Notes: generated by a model not told the origin, from the sequence alone. 11,847 bases of DNA from Lentihominibacter excrementipullorum (GCA_018713975.1 DVOB01000003.1:1-11847), one strand, 5' to 3'; numbered from the stretch's first letter, positions 1-7,606 are shown. A program made the numbers and translations.

Positions 1-18
1 AGATTTCTTTTCCATATC

Positions 19-82
19 AAAAATCCGGCACACAGTCATGTCCCAGCTGCCGGATCTCAGCCCAAAGCAAAAAATCCGGCAC
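19..82 (-). repeat. Repeated ATCCGGCAC elements forming alternative hairpins
   Basis: The 13-base unit AAAAATCCGGCAC occurs twice in direct orientation (19-31 and 70-82). Its inverse TGCCGGAT lies between the copies at 48-55 and can pair with either flanking copy. On the minus strand the 23-30/48-55 pairing is followed by a run of five T, like a second rho-independent terminator behind the gene ending at 109. The likely role is a backup terminator. A small repeat family cannot be excluded, because the window begins here. Confidence 0.45.
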
Positions 83-90
83 CTTTCCTC

Positions 91-110
91 AAAAAAGGTG
101 CTAACCTTTT
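91..110 (-). terminator. Rho-independent terminator of the nuclease-like gene
   Basis: Read on the minus strand, AAAAGGT and ACCTTTT form a seven-base-pair stem around a four-base loop, and the T run continues past the stem. The hairpin overlaps the stop codon of the gene ending at 109, so transcription would end immediately after it. The stem is AT-rich and therefore only moderately stable. Confidence 0.6.
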
Positions 111-906
111 ACAACGCATATCTTTTAATGATGTTATCGATACATTCCAAAGACATGATGTCGTCTTCATCGGTACATATCAGGTTTGTATGCTGCTTGA
201 ATCCAGCTTTCCTGTACATTTCAAGTTTTGTCAACGAATCCTGTCTGTACTCTGCGTCATCCATAAGGCCAAAATGCTCCCATATGACTGTTTCCCCTGA
301 TTTCACCCTTATCGTAAAATCAGGATAAAAGACCCGGCCATCGATGAGTATCTGCGCCTCGTACCTGAAATTCACCTGCCGCTCCCACAGCTTGTCCGCA
401 ATGATTTTTTCGGATTTCGACCTTACCATGGTACCGCAGTTGGTCATATAGATACGATTTTCCGGCTTATATGGATTCACCGCGTAATTTTCGTTCCTCC
501 ATTCCGCAGCAGCTCTGTCCAAATCCGGCATCGATACTTTTCCGGAAGAATATATCCGCTTCATCGTCAGAGCATTATTTGTCCTTTCTTCCCGCACCAT
601 GGCGATCCTGATGCTCCTGATCGCCGTTTCCAGATTTTCGGCGACGATCTCCCTGCAACGGATCTCGTGCTCCAACACTCTTTTCCGTACCAGCTTCGAT
701 ACCTTTTCCCTGTTGCCGCTTACGGATCTCTCTCCCTCTCTGCATTTTTCATAGAAATACTCGCGGCCTCTTTTTTTCCTGATATAAAGTTCGCCTCTCG
801 GACACATTCTGTATTCGTGCCGCAGCGTTTTCAGCTCTGCCTCCACGCGACCATTGAACCCTTGCAACTGCTTCATCAGCTCTTTCCCTGTCTGTTGAAA
901 CTCCAT
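109..906 (-). CDS. Hypothetical protein with PD-(D/E)XK nuclease-like C-terminal domain
   Basis: This 265-residue protein has no signal peptide or membrane segment. Residues 1-115 are charged and probably helical. Residues 160-265 carry a pattern typical of PD-(D/E)XK-fold proteins: RSKSE (Glu166), then YEAQI and YPDF (Asp196), then WEHFG (Glu210), where the usual E-x-K is E-x-F. Similar uncharacterised proteins, with RSKSE, YPDF and EHFG in this order, are familiar in Clostridia. I know no established function for them, and because the catalytic Lys is replaced, activity is uncertain. The ATG at 906 is preceded by a purine run (GGGGGG) rather than a perfect Shine-Dalgarno sequence. The gene stands alone, with its own promoter and terminator. 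The fold call is moderately secure; substrate and role are unknown. Confidence 0.7.
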   Translation of the reverse strand: MEFQQTGKELMKQLQGFNGRVEAELKTLRHEYRMCPRGELYIRKKRGREYFYEKCREGERSVSGNREKVSKLVRKRVLEHEIRCREIVAENLETAIRSIRIAMVREERTNNALTMKRIYSSGKVSMPDLDRAAAEWRNENYAVNPYKPENRIYMTNCGTMVRSKSEKIIADKLWERQVNFRYEAQILIDGRVFYPDFTIRVKSGETVIWEHFGLMDDAEYRQDSLTKLEMYRKAGFKQHTNLICTDEDDIMSLECIDNIIKRYAL

Positions 907-931
907 CGTTTAGCGCCCCCCTTTTTTACAT

Positions 932-960
932 ATTTTACCATATTGAAAATCATATATCAA
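932..960 (-). promoter_or_regulatory. Sigma-A-type promoter of the nuclease-like gene
   Basis: On the minus strand, TTGATA (955-960) and TAAAAT (932-937) are separated by exactly 17 bases and lie about 26 bases before the ATG at 906. This fits a housekeeping promoter with a short leader. Confidence 0.6.
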
Positions 961-990
961 TGCACTTTGAGCATTTTCCCTAATAAAATA

Positions 991-1011
991 GAGCGGCCAT
1001 CCCGACCGCTC
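991..1011 (-). terminator. Rho-independent terminator of the B12-uptake operon
   Basis: GAGCGG and CCGCTC form a stem, extendable by a G-T and a C-G pair, and on the minus strand it is followed by TATTTTATTA. It lies 30 bases after the stop codon of the 679-residue surface protein and so closes the operon. The same sequence separates this operon from the promoter of the nuclease-like gene. Confidence 0.75.
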
Positions 1012-1040
1012 CGTTTCTCTGCTCCTGTTTCTATGTCATC

Positions 1041-3080
1041 TCACAGACTTTTTTTCACTATGATCAATGTACCTGCCGCCAAGGCCGCAAGGACCAGAAC
1101 AACGGCCAGTAATTCCACCGGGAATGTGTCTCCCGTCTGAGTGCCGACAGCATTGGCAGTACCATTTTCCTGCTGTTCCGTTTTATCGTTCTGTACGGAA
1201 CTGTCTCCCTGGCTTCCCGCACCTGTATCCACATACTGTATCTCCACATCGCTCATGTCGTAGAAGGCCGTATCGCCGTCCAGATATCTCTGATATGCCA
1301 CCAGAGCGCAGGTCCCTTGTTCCGTGGAAATATCATTGGCGCCTTCGACAGACCCGTATTGGAACGTCCCGTCTCCACGGTACAGAGTCATCATGCTGTC
1401 GAGAATGCTGTCACTCTTATCTTCAGTCGCTGTTGCCGGGTCCATATCGAGGGCAGTCAGCGCGATAATGGATTGGGCGGCGCTCTCTACCAGCGGATAA
1501 CCTCCGTTTTCTTTCTGGGCTCCTGTAAGAAATGTCACTGCGTTATCTACCGCTGTCTTGACTTTTTCCGTTTCACGATACGGTGTCAACGCCTGTACCG
1601 CCATGGCCGTCACGTCCACGTCTGAGCCGATAGACATGTCTCTCTCACTGCTGCCTGCCACACTAAAGCCGCCGTCTTCATTCTGCATCGAAAGAAGTTT
1701 ATCGATGAGCGTCTCCTCGAACGCTTCCATCCTTACGTTTTTATTTCCACTGGCTGCATTGAGAGCTATCAAGGCAAAGGATACCTGATTTGCCGTTCCG
1801 CCTTTCTTTTCGTAAGTTTCTTTCATTATTTCCGTCAAGTCGTATCCGCCCACATCGGTCACATCCCTGCCTGTTGCAGTCAGAGCCAAAATGACCTTCG
1901 CGTAATCTGTCGGCAAATCACCGCCTTCCCTCAGCTTTCCGTCGTATTCTTCCAGCGTTTTCGCTATATCATCGTAATACTGCCGGTAATATCCCTCAGG
2001 TACCTCTGCTCCTGCTCTGGCCAGTGCCAGCACCTGCCACTCGTCTTCAAATGCCGGTTCCTGGGCTTCCTTCAGCGCATTGTCCAAAACCGCAACTGTC
2101 GCTTCTTCTACCTGAGGATCGGTCGGTTTTTCTGTTCCGCCTCCCTGGGAATCATCATCTACCGCTTCACCGCGTTCAAATGTTCCCGTAACCTCTCCGC
2201 TGTCGGTCACCTGGATGGTGATGACAGGCATTATCAGAGGCGTAGCATAGCTTGAAAGCTCCTCTTCTGTCATATATGCCGTAAGCAGCAACTGTTCCCC
2301 AACGGAAGCGGAGTCAGGCACCGTTACGGTCACATTGCCGTCTTCATCGGTAACAACGCCATCGATATCCGTCTTGTTCCCATAAGCATCTACCCAAGCC
2401 ATCTGAGCGCTTTCAACAGACTCCCATAATCTTTCATCGCTCAGGTCTACTGCAAGGCCGTACCATCCTATACATATACCCTGAATATTGAGGGGAATTT
2501 CCGAATTCGCCGCCGCTTCAACATTGTTGACTCTCTCGCCACCCAGATATATATACGGATAATAATCAAGAGCCATACTATCCATATAGCTGAAAAATTC
2601 CACTCTTGCACCATCCCCTACTTTCGCCTGGTTTACGGAATAGCCTTCATAACTCAGCGGCATGCCTGTATACTCTACCGTCTCTTCGCTGTGGGGCTGC
2701 TCCCCATCCACCATGAATCCGAAATCATACGTTCCCTCTGTAAAGAACTTGCTTACAGAGCCATCTTCAGCCGTCAGGTAATCCGTCACGTTTCCCTCAC
2801 CGAATATCAACTCATGAGCCCTCACCAGCACATCCAGTGCGGAAACTCCATCTGTCACATCATCTTCATAGCCATAGCTCTCCGCCAGATCCGCTTTCAC
2901 CTCATAAGCCCCATAAGGGTGCAGGAATGCCCCATCCTCCTGGGACGATATGTAAACCGTCACGCTGTCTTCTGCCGCACTCACCTGCTCTGCTCCGGCA
3001 AGACCTGAAAATCCCATGGCTCCTGCCGTCATCACCAGCGCTGTCACTACCGCGGCACAACGCTTCCACAACTTCTTCAT
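1041..3080 (-). CDS. Secreted transcobalamin-like protein: DUF4430-like region plus alpha/alpha-barrel region, C-terminal membrane anchor
   Basis: The protein has 679 residues. Residues 1-36 are a Sec signal peptide (KKLWKR, hydrophobic core, small residues before a likely AxA cleavage). Residues about 38-165 resemble DUF4430, the transcobalamin C-terminal-like fold: VSALDVL at 79-85, FMVDG at 122-126, and a GDGARVEFF end. Residues 170-300 look like beta-rich, Ig-like surface modules. Residues 325-605 look like an alpha/alpha barrel of the terpenoid cyclase/transcobalamin class, with repeated QNEDGGFS (466-473), DVDVTAMAVQAL (487-498), KENGGYPL (523-530) and STEQGTCALVAYQRY (585-599). Residues 615-650 are a polar linker; 654-674 are a membrane segment ending in KKSL. 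AGGAGG lies five bases before the ATG. It is the last gene of the B12 operon, 177 bases after the ECF fusion. I infer corrinoid capture at the surface; peptidoglycan or glycan binding is the alternative. Confidence 0.75.
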   Translation of the reverse strand: MKKLWKRCAAVVTALVMTAGAMGFSGLAGAEQVSAAEDSVTVYISSQEDGAFLHPYGAYEVKADLAESYGYEDDVTDGVSALDVLVRAHELIFGEGNVTDYLTAEDGSVSKFFTEGTYDFGFMVDGEQPHSEETVEYTGMPLSYEGYSVNQAKVGDGARVEFFSYMDSMALDYYPYIYLGGERVNNVEAAANSEIPLNIQGICIGWYGLAVDLSDERLWESVESAQMAWVDAYGNKTDIDGVVTDEDGNVTVTVPDSASVGEQLLLTAYMTEEELSSYATPLIMPVITIQVTDSGEVTGTFERGEAVDDDSQGGGTEKPTDPQVEEATVAVLDNALKEAQEPAFEDEWQVLALARAGAEVPEGYYRQYYDDIAKTLEEYDGKLREGGDLPTDYAKVILALTATGRDVTDVGGYDLTEIMKETYEKKGGTANQVSFALIALNAASGNKNVRMEAFEETLIDKLLSMQNEDGGFSVAGSSERDMSIGSDVDVTAMAVQALTPYRETEKVKTAVDNAVTFLTGAQKENGGYPLVESAAQSIIALTALDMDPATATEDKSDSILDSMMTLYRGDGTFQYGSVEGANDISTEQGTCALVAYQRYLDGDTAFYDMSDVEIQYVDTGAGSQGDSSVQNDKTEQQENGTANAVGTQTGDTFPVELLAVVLVLAALAAGTLIIVKKSL

Positions 3081-3243
3081 TCTCTCCTCCTTATTTTCTG
3101 ATCATTCTGATAATATTTGCGTTTATACAGACCCGGGAGGAATCATTCGCGACTGCTTCCCCACTGCTCCTGTCTGCTTCTCCTTCTGCCGGCGACAGTC
3201 GGCCAAACTGCCAGGCAGCAGATATACAACAAAATACGCCGTC

Positions 3244-3277
3244 ATCCGATATCGGATCTATCGACGGATATCATCCG
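3244..3277. repeat. Two adjacent GATATC-centred palindromes at the ECF gene end
   Basis: A perfect 14-base palindrome, ATCCGATATCGGAT (3244-3257), abuts the stop codon at 3258-3260. Seven bases further on is the interrupted palindrome CGGAT-ATC-ATCCG (3265-3277), inside the last codons. Neither is followed by a T run, so neither is a standard terminator. They could be RNA processing or stabilising hairpins between the ECF fusion and the downstream gene, or chance. Confidence 0.4.
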
Positions 3278-5810
3278 CCCGCCCCATTCCGTATTTCACC
3301 TTGACCCTGTTTAGCTTTTCCACCATAGGCTTTGCCAGCAGCAGAAGGAAAATCACCGTAGCTGCTGCATGGACCGCGTTGAATGGAACGGCAGCCCCAT
3401 ATACCACCATCGCCGTCGCCAATGAAGGCTGGGATGTCATCATCAGTATAGTCCACATGTCCGTTATGGCCCCATATATGAAAAACGTCGCTGCTCCTCC
3501 GAATACAGCCAGCACTACCACCTTCATCCTGTCTCCATATCTGTAAAATACAGCTCCGGCCAGATAACCTATCACAGCCATGGCCAGCATCTGCCAGGTG
3601 GTCCACGGACCCTGGCCAAACAGGAAATTGGATACAAATGCTGACATCGCTCCTGTCAGGAATCCGGCCTGCCTTCCCAGCGCCACACCTGCTATTATGA
3701 TAATGGCTACGGTCGGCTTAAAATTCGGTACCATGAAAAAGGCTGCCCGTCCGGCCACCGCCACTGATATCATCACCGCCAGGATGACGATTTCTCTCGC
3801 CTTTGGTGAGCTGCGCTCGAATCTGGCAAAGAACGGCACCATCGCATATATCACCAGCAACATGGAGACGATGAAATATCTTTGATTATCGAATATATAT
3901 ATACCTGCAAACACTGTTCCCAGTGCCAATGCCATCATCACCACATCTATCGTCAATAGGCTTATGGTCCGTCGCTCATCCGCCTTGCTCTCCCTTTTTT
4001 CATTGGAGGATCGCCTGCTGTCAGAAATCTTTCCACCAGGCAGATCCCCTTGCATATACTTTGCCTTGGGATCCTTCATCACAATGCCATAGCCACCGTT
4101 GCTCGACATATTCTCAACTTTTTCTCCGAAGCTGTCATTCTCTTTTAGGGTCACTTTCGAACCTTCTCCCAGGTTGTTTTTCACCAGCCGGATCAGATCC
4201 TCTACATTCACTGCGTTTTCAAATATATGGCGCGACATCCTGTTGGCTGCCGTTGTATAAAAGCTGTTTCCTGAAAAAAATCTCCTCGGCGCGCCGCACG
4301 ATATCACTTTTCCATCGAATACCATGGCGCATCTGTCAGCGTGACGGCAGCAAAATTCGATGTCGTGAGATGCCATCACTATCGTCATCCCACCTTCGAT
4401 GAGTCTTGTCAATATACCCGCCAGTTTTTCCTTAAAGTCCGGATCCAATCCCTTGGTCGGTTCATCAAGAAGCAAAATATCCGGTTCAAGCAACAGGACC
4501 TTCGCCAGAGCCGCTCTCTGTTGCTCACCGCCCGAAAGATCATATGGATGCATATCCAACAGCCCATCTATTTCCAACAGCTCAGTCATTTCCCTGACCT
4601 TCTTTTCCCTTTCACTGCCGGAAAGCGGATGGCCTTCAAGTACTTCCATCAGATCGCGTGACAAAGTCTTTTCCACAAACACAGTCTGAGGATTCTGCGG
4701 AAGTATACCTGTTTTCCCGGAGATTTTCACCGCTCCTCTATAATGCTTTCTTATCCCGCCCATGATATTGAGCGCCGTAGTCTTGCCTGCTCCGTTCCCT
4801 CCTACCATACACAGCAGTTCGCCTCTGTTTATCGAAAGAGAAAAATCTCTTAACACATCATTTTCATCCCGGCTATAACGGAACCAGATATCTTTCATCT
4901 CGATGACAGGCGACCCATTCTCCTGTGGTTCCACATCCGGCAAAGATACTTCCGTGATTCTTTTTCCTTTCATCAAAGCTGTCAGCCAATTCCGCCCTTC
5001 CCTCACATCGGTCGGACAAGCCTCTTCTCTTCCGATACCACATTGGTACAAATGCCCATATGCCTGCATCGGTGTCGGCATCGCCATAAACATCGGATGA
5101 CCTTTTACCGCCAGGATAGCCCCTACATTGGCGGGAGCATCATCTGCGATTATTCTCCCATCGTCCAGCACCACGACCCTGTCAGACATAGTGACCACTT
5201 GTTCCAGCCTGTGCTCCGCAAGAAGAACTGTTGTCCCCAATTCTCTGTTTATCTTTCTCACAGTATCGAGAAATTCTTCCGCAGCTATCGGATCCAGCTG
5301 TGATGTAGGTTCATCCAATATCAACACATCAGGTTGCATCACCATCACCGAAGCCAGATTCAGAAGCTGTTTCTGGCCTCCCGAAAGCTCCGCCACATCC
5401 TTATGGAACCATGCCTGGATCCCGAAATAGCTGGCCATTTCCGCCACCCTCAGCCTGATGGTGGCAGTATCCTCCCCTAAACTCTCCAGTCCAAAAGCCA
5501 GCTCATGCCATACCTTGTCCGTTACTATCTGATTATCCGGATTTTGCAGCACATAGCCGATACGCGATGCCTGTTCTTCATGGGACAATTCTCTTATATT
5601 CCTTCCGCAAAAGGTCAGAGATCCGCTGATTTCTCCAACAGGTGCCAGCGCAGGTTTCATATGCCTCAAAAGTGTGCTCTTTCCCGATCCGCTCTTACCA
5701 CAGACAGTCATCATCTCACCGGGCTCTATTCTGAGGCTGATATCCTTGATGGCAGGCCGCGATGCTCCCGCATATGTAAATGTCATATTTTTGATTTCAA
5801 ATACTTCCAC
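3258..5810 (-). CDS. ECF transporter fusion protein: two ATPases (A-A') plus cobalamin-type S component
   Basis: I place the start at GTG 5810 (850 residues) because AAGGAGGTGATCCT sits directly before it; an ATG at 5852 would have no such site. ATPase 1 has Walker A GKSGSGKST (38-46), LSGGQ (142-146), Walker B LILDEPT and the switch His in AEH (198-200). ATPase 2 has GGNGAGKTT (337-345), LSGGEQ (425-430), LLLDEPTKGLD and SHD (481-483). A charged linker (about 516-614) leads to a C-terminal integral membrane S component with about six helices, including GRAAFF, FKPTVAI, GFLTGA, SNFLFGQGPWTTWQM. That pattern resembles CbrT-like ECF S components. Both ATPases look catalytically intact. The start overlaps the end of the T gene by 28 bases, implying translational coupling. 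The protein should form a complete importer with that T subunit. Cobalamin is inferred mainly from the upstream riboswitch and the DUF4430 partners. Confidence 0.9.
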   Translation of the reverse strand: MEVFEIKNMTFTYAGASRPAIKDISLRIEPGEMMTVCGKSGSGKSTLLRHMKPALAPVGEISGSLTFCGRNIRELSHEEQASRIGYVLQNPDNQIVTDKVWHELAFGLESLGEDTATIRLRVAEMASYFGIQAWFHKDVAELSGGQKQLLNLASVMVMQPDVLILDEPTSQLDPIAAEEFLDTVRKINRELGTTVLLAEHRLEQVVTMSDRVVVLDDGRIIADDAPANVGAILAVKGHPMFMAMPTPMQAYGHLYQCGIGREEACPTDVREGRNWLTALMKGKRITEVSLPDVEPQENGSPVIEMKDIWFRYSRDENDVLRDFSLSINRGELLCMVGGNGAGKTTALNIMGGIRKHYRGAVKISGKTGILPQNPQTVFVEKTLSRDLMEVLEGHPLSGSEREKKVREMTELLEIDGLLDMHPYDLSGGEQQRAALAKVLLLEPDILLLDEPTKGLDPDFKEKLAGILTRLIEGGMTIVMASHDIEFCCRHADRCAMVFDGKVISCGAPRRFFSGNSFYTTAANRMSRHIFENAVNVEDLIRLVKNNLGEGSKVTLKENDSFGEKVENMSSNGGYGIVMKDPKAKYMQGDLPGGKISDSRRSSNEKRESKADERRTISLLTIDVVMMALALGTVFAGIYIFDNQRYFIVSMLLVIYAMVPFFARFERSSPKAREIVILAVMISVAVAGRAAFFMVPNFKPTVAIIIIAGVALGRQAGFLTGAMSAFVSNFLFGQGPWTTWQMLAMAVIGYLAGAVFYRYGDRMKVVVLAVFGGAATFFIYGAITDMWTILMMTSQPSLATAMVVYGAAVPFNAVHAAATVIFLLLLAKPMVEKLNRVKVKYGMGRADDIRR

Positions 5811-6670
5811 AGGATCACCTCCTTCGCCTGCATCATCACAGGCATGAAACACAACAGCGCATATACCACGCCAGCGGCGATACCCAAAATATCAGGTTCC
5901 GCCATCACCACATCAGGATAGAATTCCATCCTGCACTTTCCGAATGCCAGGGCCGCCGCTATCACCCCCGCTGATATGAGGATGTATACCGTTGTCGCCG
6001 CGTCTCTCCTGTCAAACCTATATATCGAAAAGGAAGACCTCCCCTTGAGCCCATATCCTCTGGCCCGCATGGAATCCGCTGTTTCTATGGAATTTTCCAG
6101 AGCCCACGTGAACATTATCGACACTATTTTCGCCCCGTGACGTATCCTGCTTTTCAGAGAGCCGTCAGAGACCGATACTCCCATTCCCTTCTGTGCTCCT
6201 GAGATCCGCCCTATCTGTCGTCTGTAATTTGGCAGGAATCTCATGACCATGGAAAATATCAGAGACGCAGCCGGCAAGACCCTTCCGAAGAGGAACATCA
6301 GCTTATCTCCAGTCATCACTTTGCTGAAGCATGCGAACCACATCATCACCGCTGCCAACAACACGCCTGTAAGGATACCGAACACCATTGCTTCCATCGT
6401 TATCTGACTGTACTCCATATGATATATGACCGTATTTCCCCGTGGGTTGGTCAGCATATTGACCACCGTTACCACCAGTATGACCGGAATCATCCCTAAA
6501 ACGAAAAGTTTCACCATGCTTTTTCCCATGAGGCTCACCCCGTAGGCCAACGCTGCCGCCAGAGCCACACATAAATACACGGGGTGGATGATGAATATCC
6601 CGAACCCTATGACCATGCAAAAGAAGAGCAGATTCACCACAGGATGATATGAAGAAAACACATTTTTCAT
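5783..6670 (-). CDS. ecfT: ECF transporter transmembrane T component
   Basis: This is a 295-residue integral membrane protein with hydrophobic segments at about 11-47, 52-71, 92-115, 130-145, 225-244 and 262-280. The cytoplasmic coupling loops that contact the ATPases are visible: SGAQKGMG (residues 157-164) and SMRARGYG (200-207), the two Ala/Arg-Gly motifs diagnostic of EcfT/CbiQ-family proteins. GAGGTG precedes the ATG by a few bases. Its start lies 13 bases after the lipoprotein stop, and its end overlaps the A-A'-S fusion gene. In family terms it is the scaffold that joins the ATPases to the toppling S component. Placement in a dedicated vitamin operon suggests a solitary (group I-like) ECF system rather than the shared EcfAA'T module. 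Confidence 0.9.
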   Translation of the reverse strand: MKNVFSSYHPVVNLLFFCMVIGFGIFIIHPVYLCVALAAALAYGVSLMGKSMVKLFVLGMIPVILVVTVVNMLTNPRGNTVIYHMEYSQITMEAMVFGILTGVLLAAVMMWFACFSKVMTGDKLMFLFGRVLPAASLIFSMVMRFLPNYRRQIGRISGAQKGMGVSVSDGSLKSRIRHGAKIVSIMFTWALENSIETADSMRARGYGLKGRSSFSIYRFDRRDAATTVYILISAGVIAAALAFGKCRMEFYPDVVMAEPDILGIAAGVVYALLCFMPVMMQAKEVILWKYLKSKI

Positions 6671-6683
6671 GATCTCACCTCTG

Positions 6684-7340
6684 TCAGTAACTGGTCACAT
6701 AATACCAGCTGATGCTGTCTCCCGCTTTGACACTGTAACTTCCGGCCCCCACATTAGGAGTGTATCCATTTACCGAATATTTCCATCCGCTCTGAGGACC
6801 CTCGTCAAACTCGAATCTCCCGTTGATCCCCCGAACGTATGACCCTGATCCCGATACACTGGCCCCTGACCTTGTTAGGATGCTGTAAGCCGTATCCCCG
6901 CCTTGTATACTGATAGCTTTTCCGCTGCAATATCCGTCGATGCTTATATAGCATACCTGAGACTGAGTGGTCGCCGCGGTGGTTGCGGCAGTCGTCGCTT
7001 TCGACGTATTCGCCGCTGTCTTTGTCGTCTGCTTCGTCTTTTCCGAATCTGCGGACTTTTTCGTCTCTCCGGCAGCTTTGGCCGAAGTCTTCCCCTTCTG
7101 GCTCTCCTTTATCTTCCCGCTTTTATCGGTCTCATAGATCACAGTCTCCCCGTCTTCATCTGTAGCAACGATCACTGTTTCCCCGTTTTCGTTGGTCTCC
7201 AGCACCGTTTCACCCTTTATGCTGCCTGCGGTCCTCTCTCCTCCATCTCCACCGCACGATATGAGCGCAAAGGTGAGGGCCATCGTCATCACGACGATGG
7301 TCACTACCGTTACTAAATCTCTCCTGCCTTTTTTCTCCAT
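6684..7340 (-). CDS. DUF4430 (transcobalamin-like) lipoprotein
   Basis: This 218-residue lipoprotein has a basic start (MEKKGRRD), a hydrophobic core, and a lipobox LISC with the lipidated Cys at 29. Residues 43-74 hold three short repeats, each beginning GETV (43, 53, 64). Residues 77-127 are a Lys/Thr/Ala/Ser-rich spacer. Residues 128-218 form a DUF4430 domain, visible as GDTAYSIL, then GINGRFEFDEGPQSGWKYSVNG, whose key parts are GPQSGW (181-186) and YSVNG (188-192), then GDSISWYYV at the end. DUF4430 matches the fold of the C-terminal beta domain of animal intrinsic factor and transcobalamin. It is the first gene behind the cobalamin riboswitch and lies 13 bases before ecfT. I infer that it presents corrinoid to the S component from the outer membrane face, which is not proven. 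GAGGA lies about eight bases before the ATG. Confidence 0.85.
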   Translation of the reverse strand: MEKKGRRDLVTVVTIVVMTMALTFALISCGGDGGERTAGSIKGETVLETNENGETVIVATDEDGETVIYETDKSGKIKESQKGKTSAKAAGETKKSADSEKTKQTTKTAANTSKATTAATTAATTQSQVCYISIDGYCSGKAISIQGGDTAYSILTRSGASVSGSGSYVRGINGRFEFDEGPQSGWKYSVNGYTPNVGAGSYSVKAGDSISWYYVTSY

Positions 7341-7460
7341 TTTCCGTTCCTCTTTTCTCTGGATGCTGCTCCATGAGACTTCCCGCCATCCGTCATCTCC
7401 ACTAATTATATCCTTTGATATTGCACTGTCAGGATGCTATTTTGAGTACATAAGGATATT

Positions 7461-7495
7461 ATTATATCTTAATTAGGATATATTTTTGATATAAT
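7461..7495. promoter_or_regulatory. AT-rich inverted repeat containing TATAAT on both strands
   Basis: ATTATATC (7461-7468) and GATATAAT (7488-7495) are perfect inverted copies separated by 19 bases, so a TATAAT hexamer lies on each strand. The minus-strand copy would give a start point about 110 bases before the lipoprotein ATG, downstream of the riboswitch hairpin. No good -35 element is visible for either copy. It may be a weak secondary promoter or a protein-binding site. The rest of 7341-7580 shows no gene. Confidence 0.3.
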
Positions 7496-7580
7496 CTATA
7501 CGCAGAGCCTGCTCCGATATTCACACCTCATCAAACTATGGCAACACACCGCTCACTTTCCGACATTATCATCCATATCA

Positions 7581-7606
7581 AAAAGCGCCTGTTTCCAAGC
7601 GCTTTT
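7581..7606 (-). terminator. Terminator-like hairpin of the cobalamin riboswitch
   Basis: On the minus strand, AAAAGCGCTTG pairs with CAGGCGCTTTT (one G-U pair) around a GAAA loop, an 11-base-pair stem whose 3' arm ends in five T. It lies about 80 bases downstream of the B12 box and about 240 bases before the first gene, which fits an expression platform that stops transcription when the aptamer is occupied. The T run is short and partly inside the stem, so efficiency is uncertain. Confidence 0.65.

Noticed and set aside
667..1140. Plus-strand 157-codon frame opposite the nuclease-like gene
   Set aside because: It is a shadow of the minus-strand gene, crosses its promoter and the operon terminator, and has biased, low-quality composition.
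1041..3080. Annotation of the surface protein as a squalene/terpene cyclase
   Set aside because: The repeats share the barrel fold, but there is a signal peptide, a membrane anchor and a B12-operon context, and no DxDD or similar cyclase motif in the usual place.
3081..3257. Second riboswitch before the surface-protein gene
   Set aside because: I looked for B12-box, c-di-GMP and guanidine hallmarks in this gap and found none in order.
5811..5852. Upstream ATG at 5852 as start of the ECF A-A'-S fusion (14 more residues)
   Set aside because: The extra residues (MFHACDDAGEGGDP) do not fit an ABC ATPase start, and the strong AAGGAGG site sits inside them, directly before the GTG at 5810.
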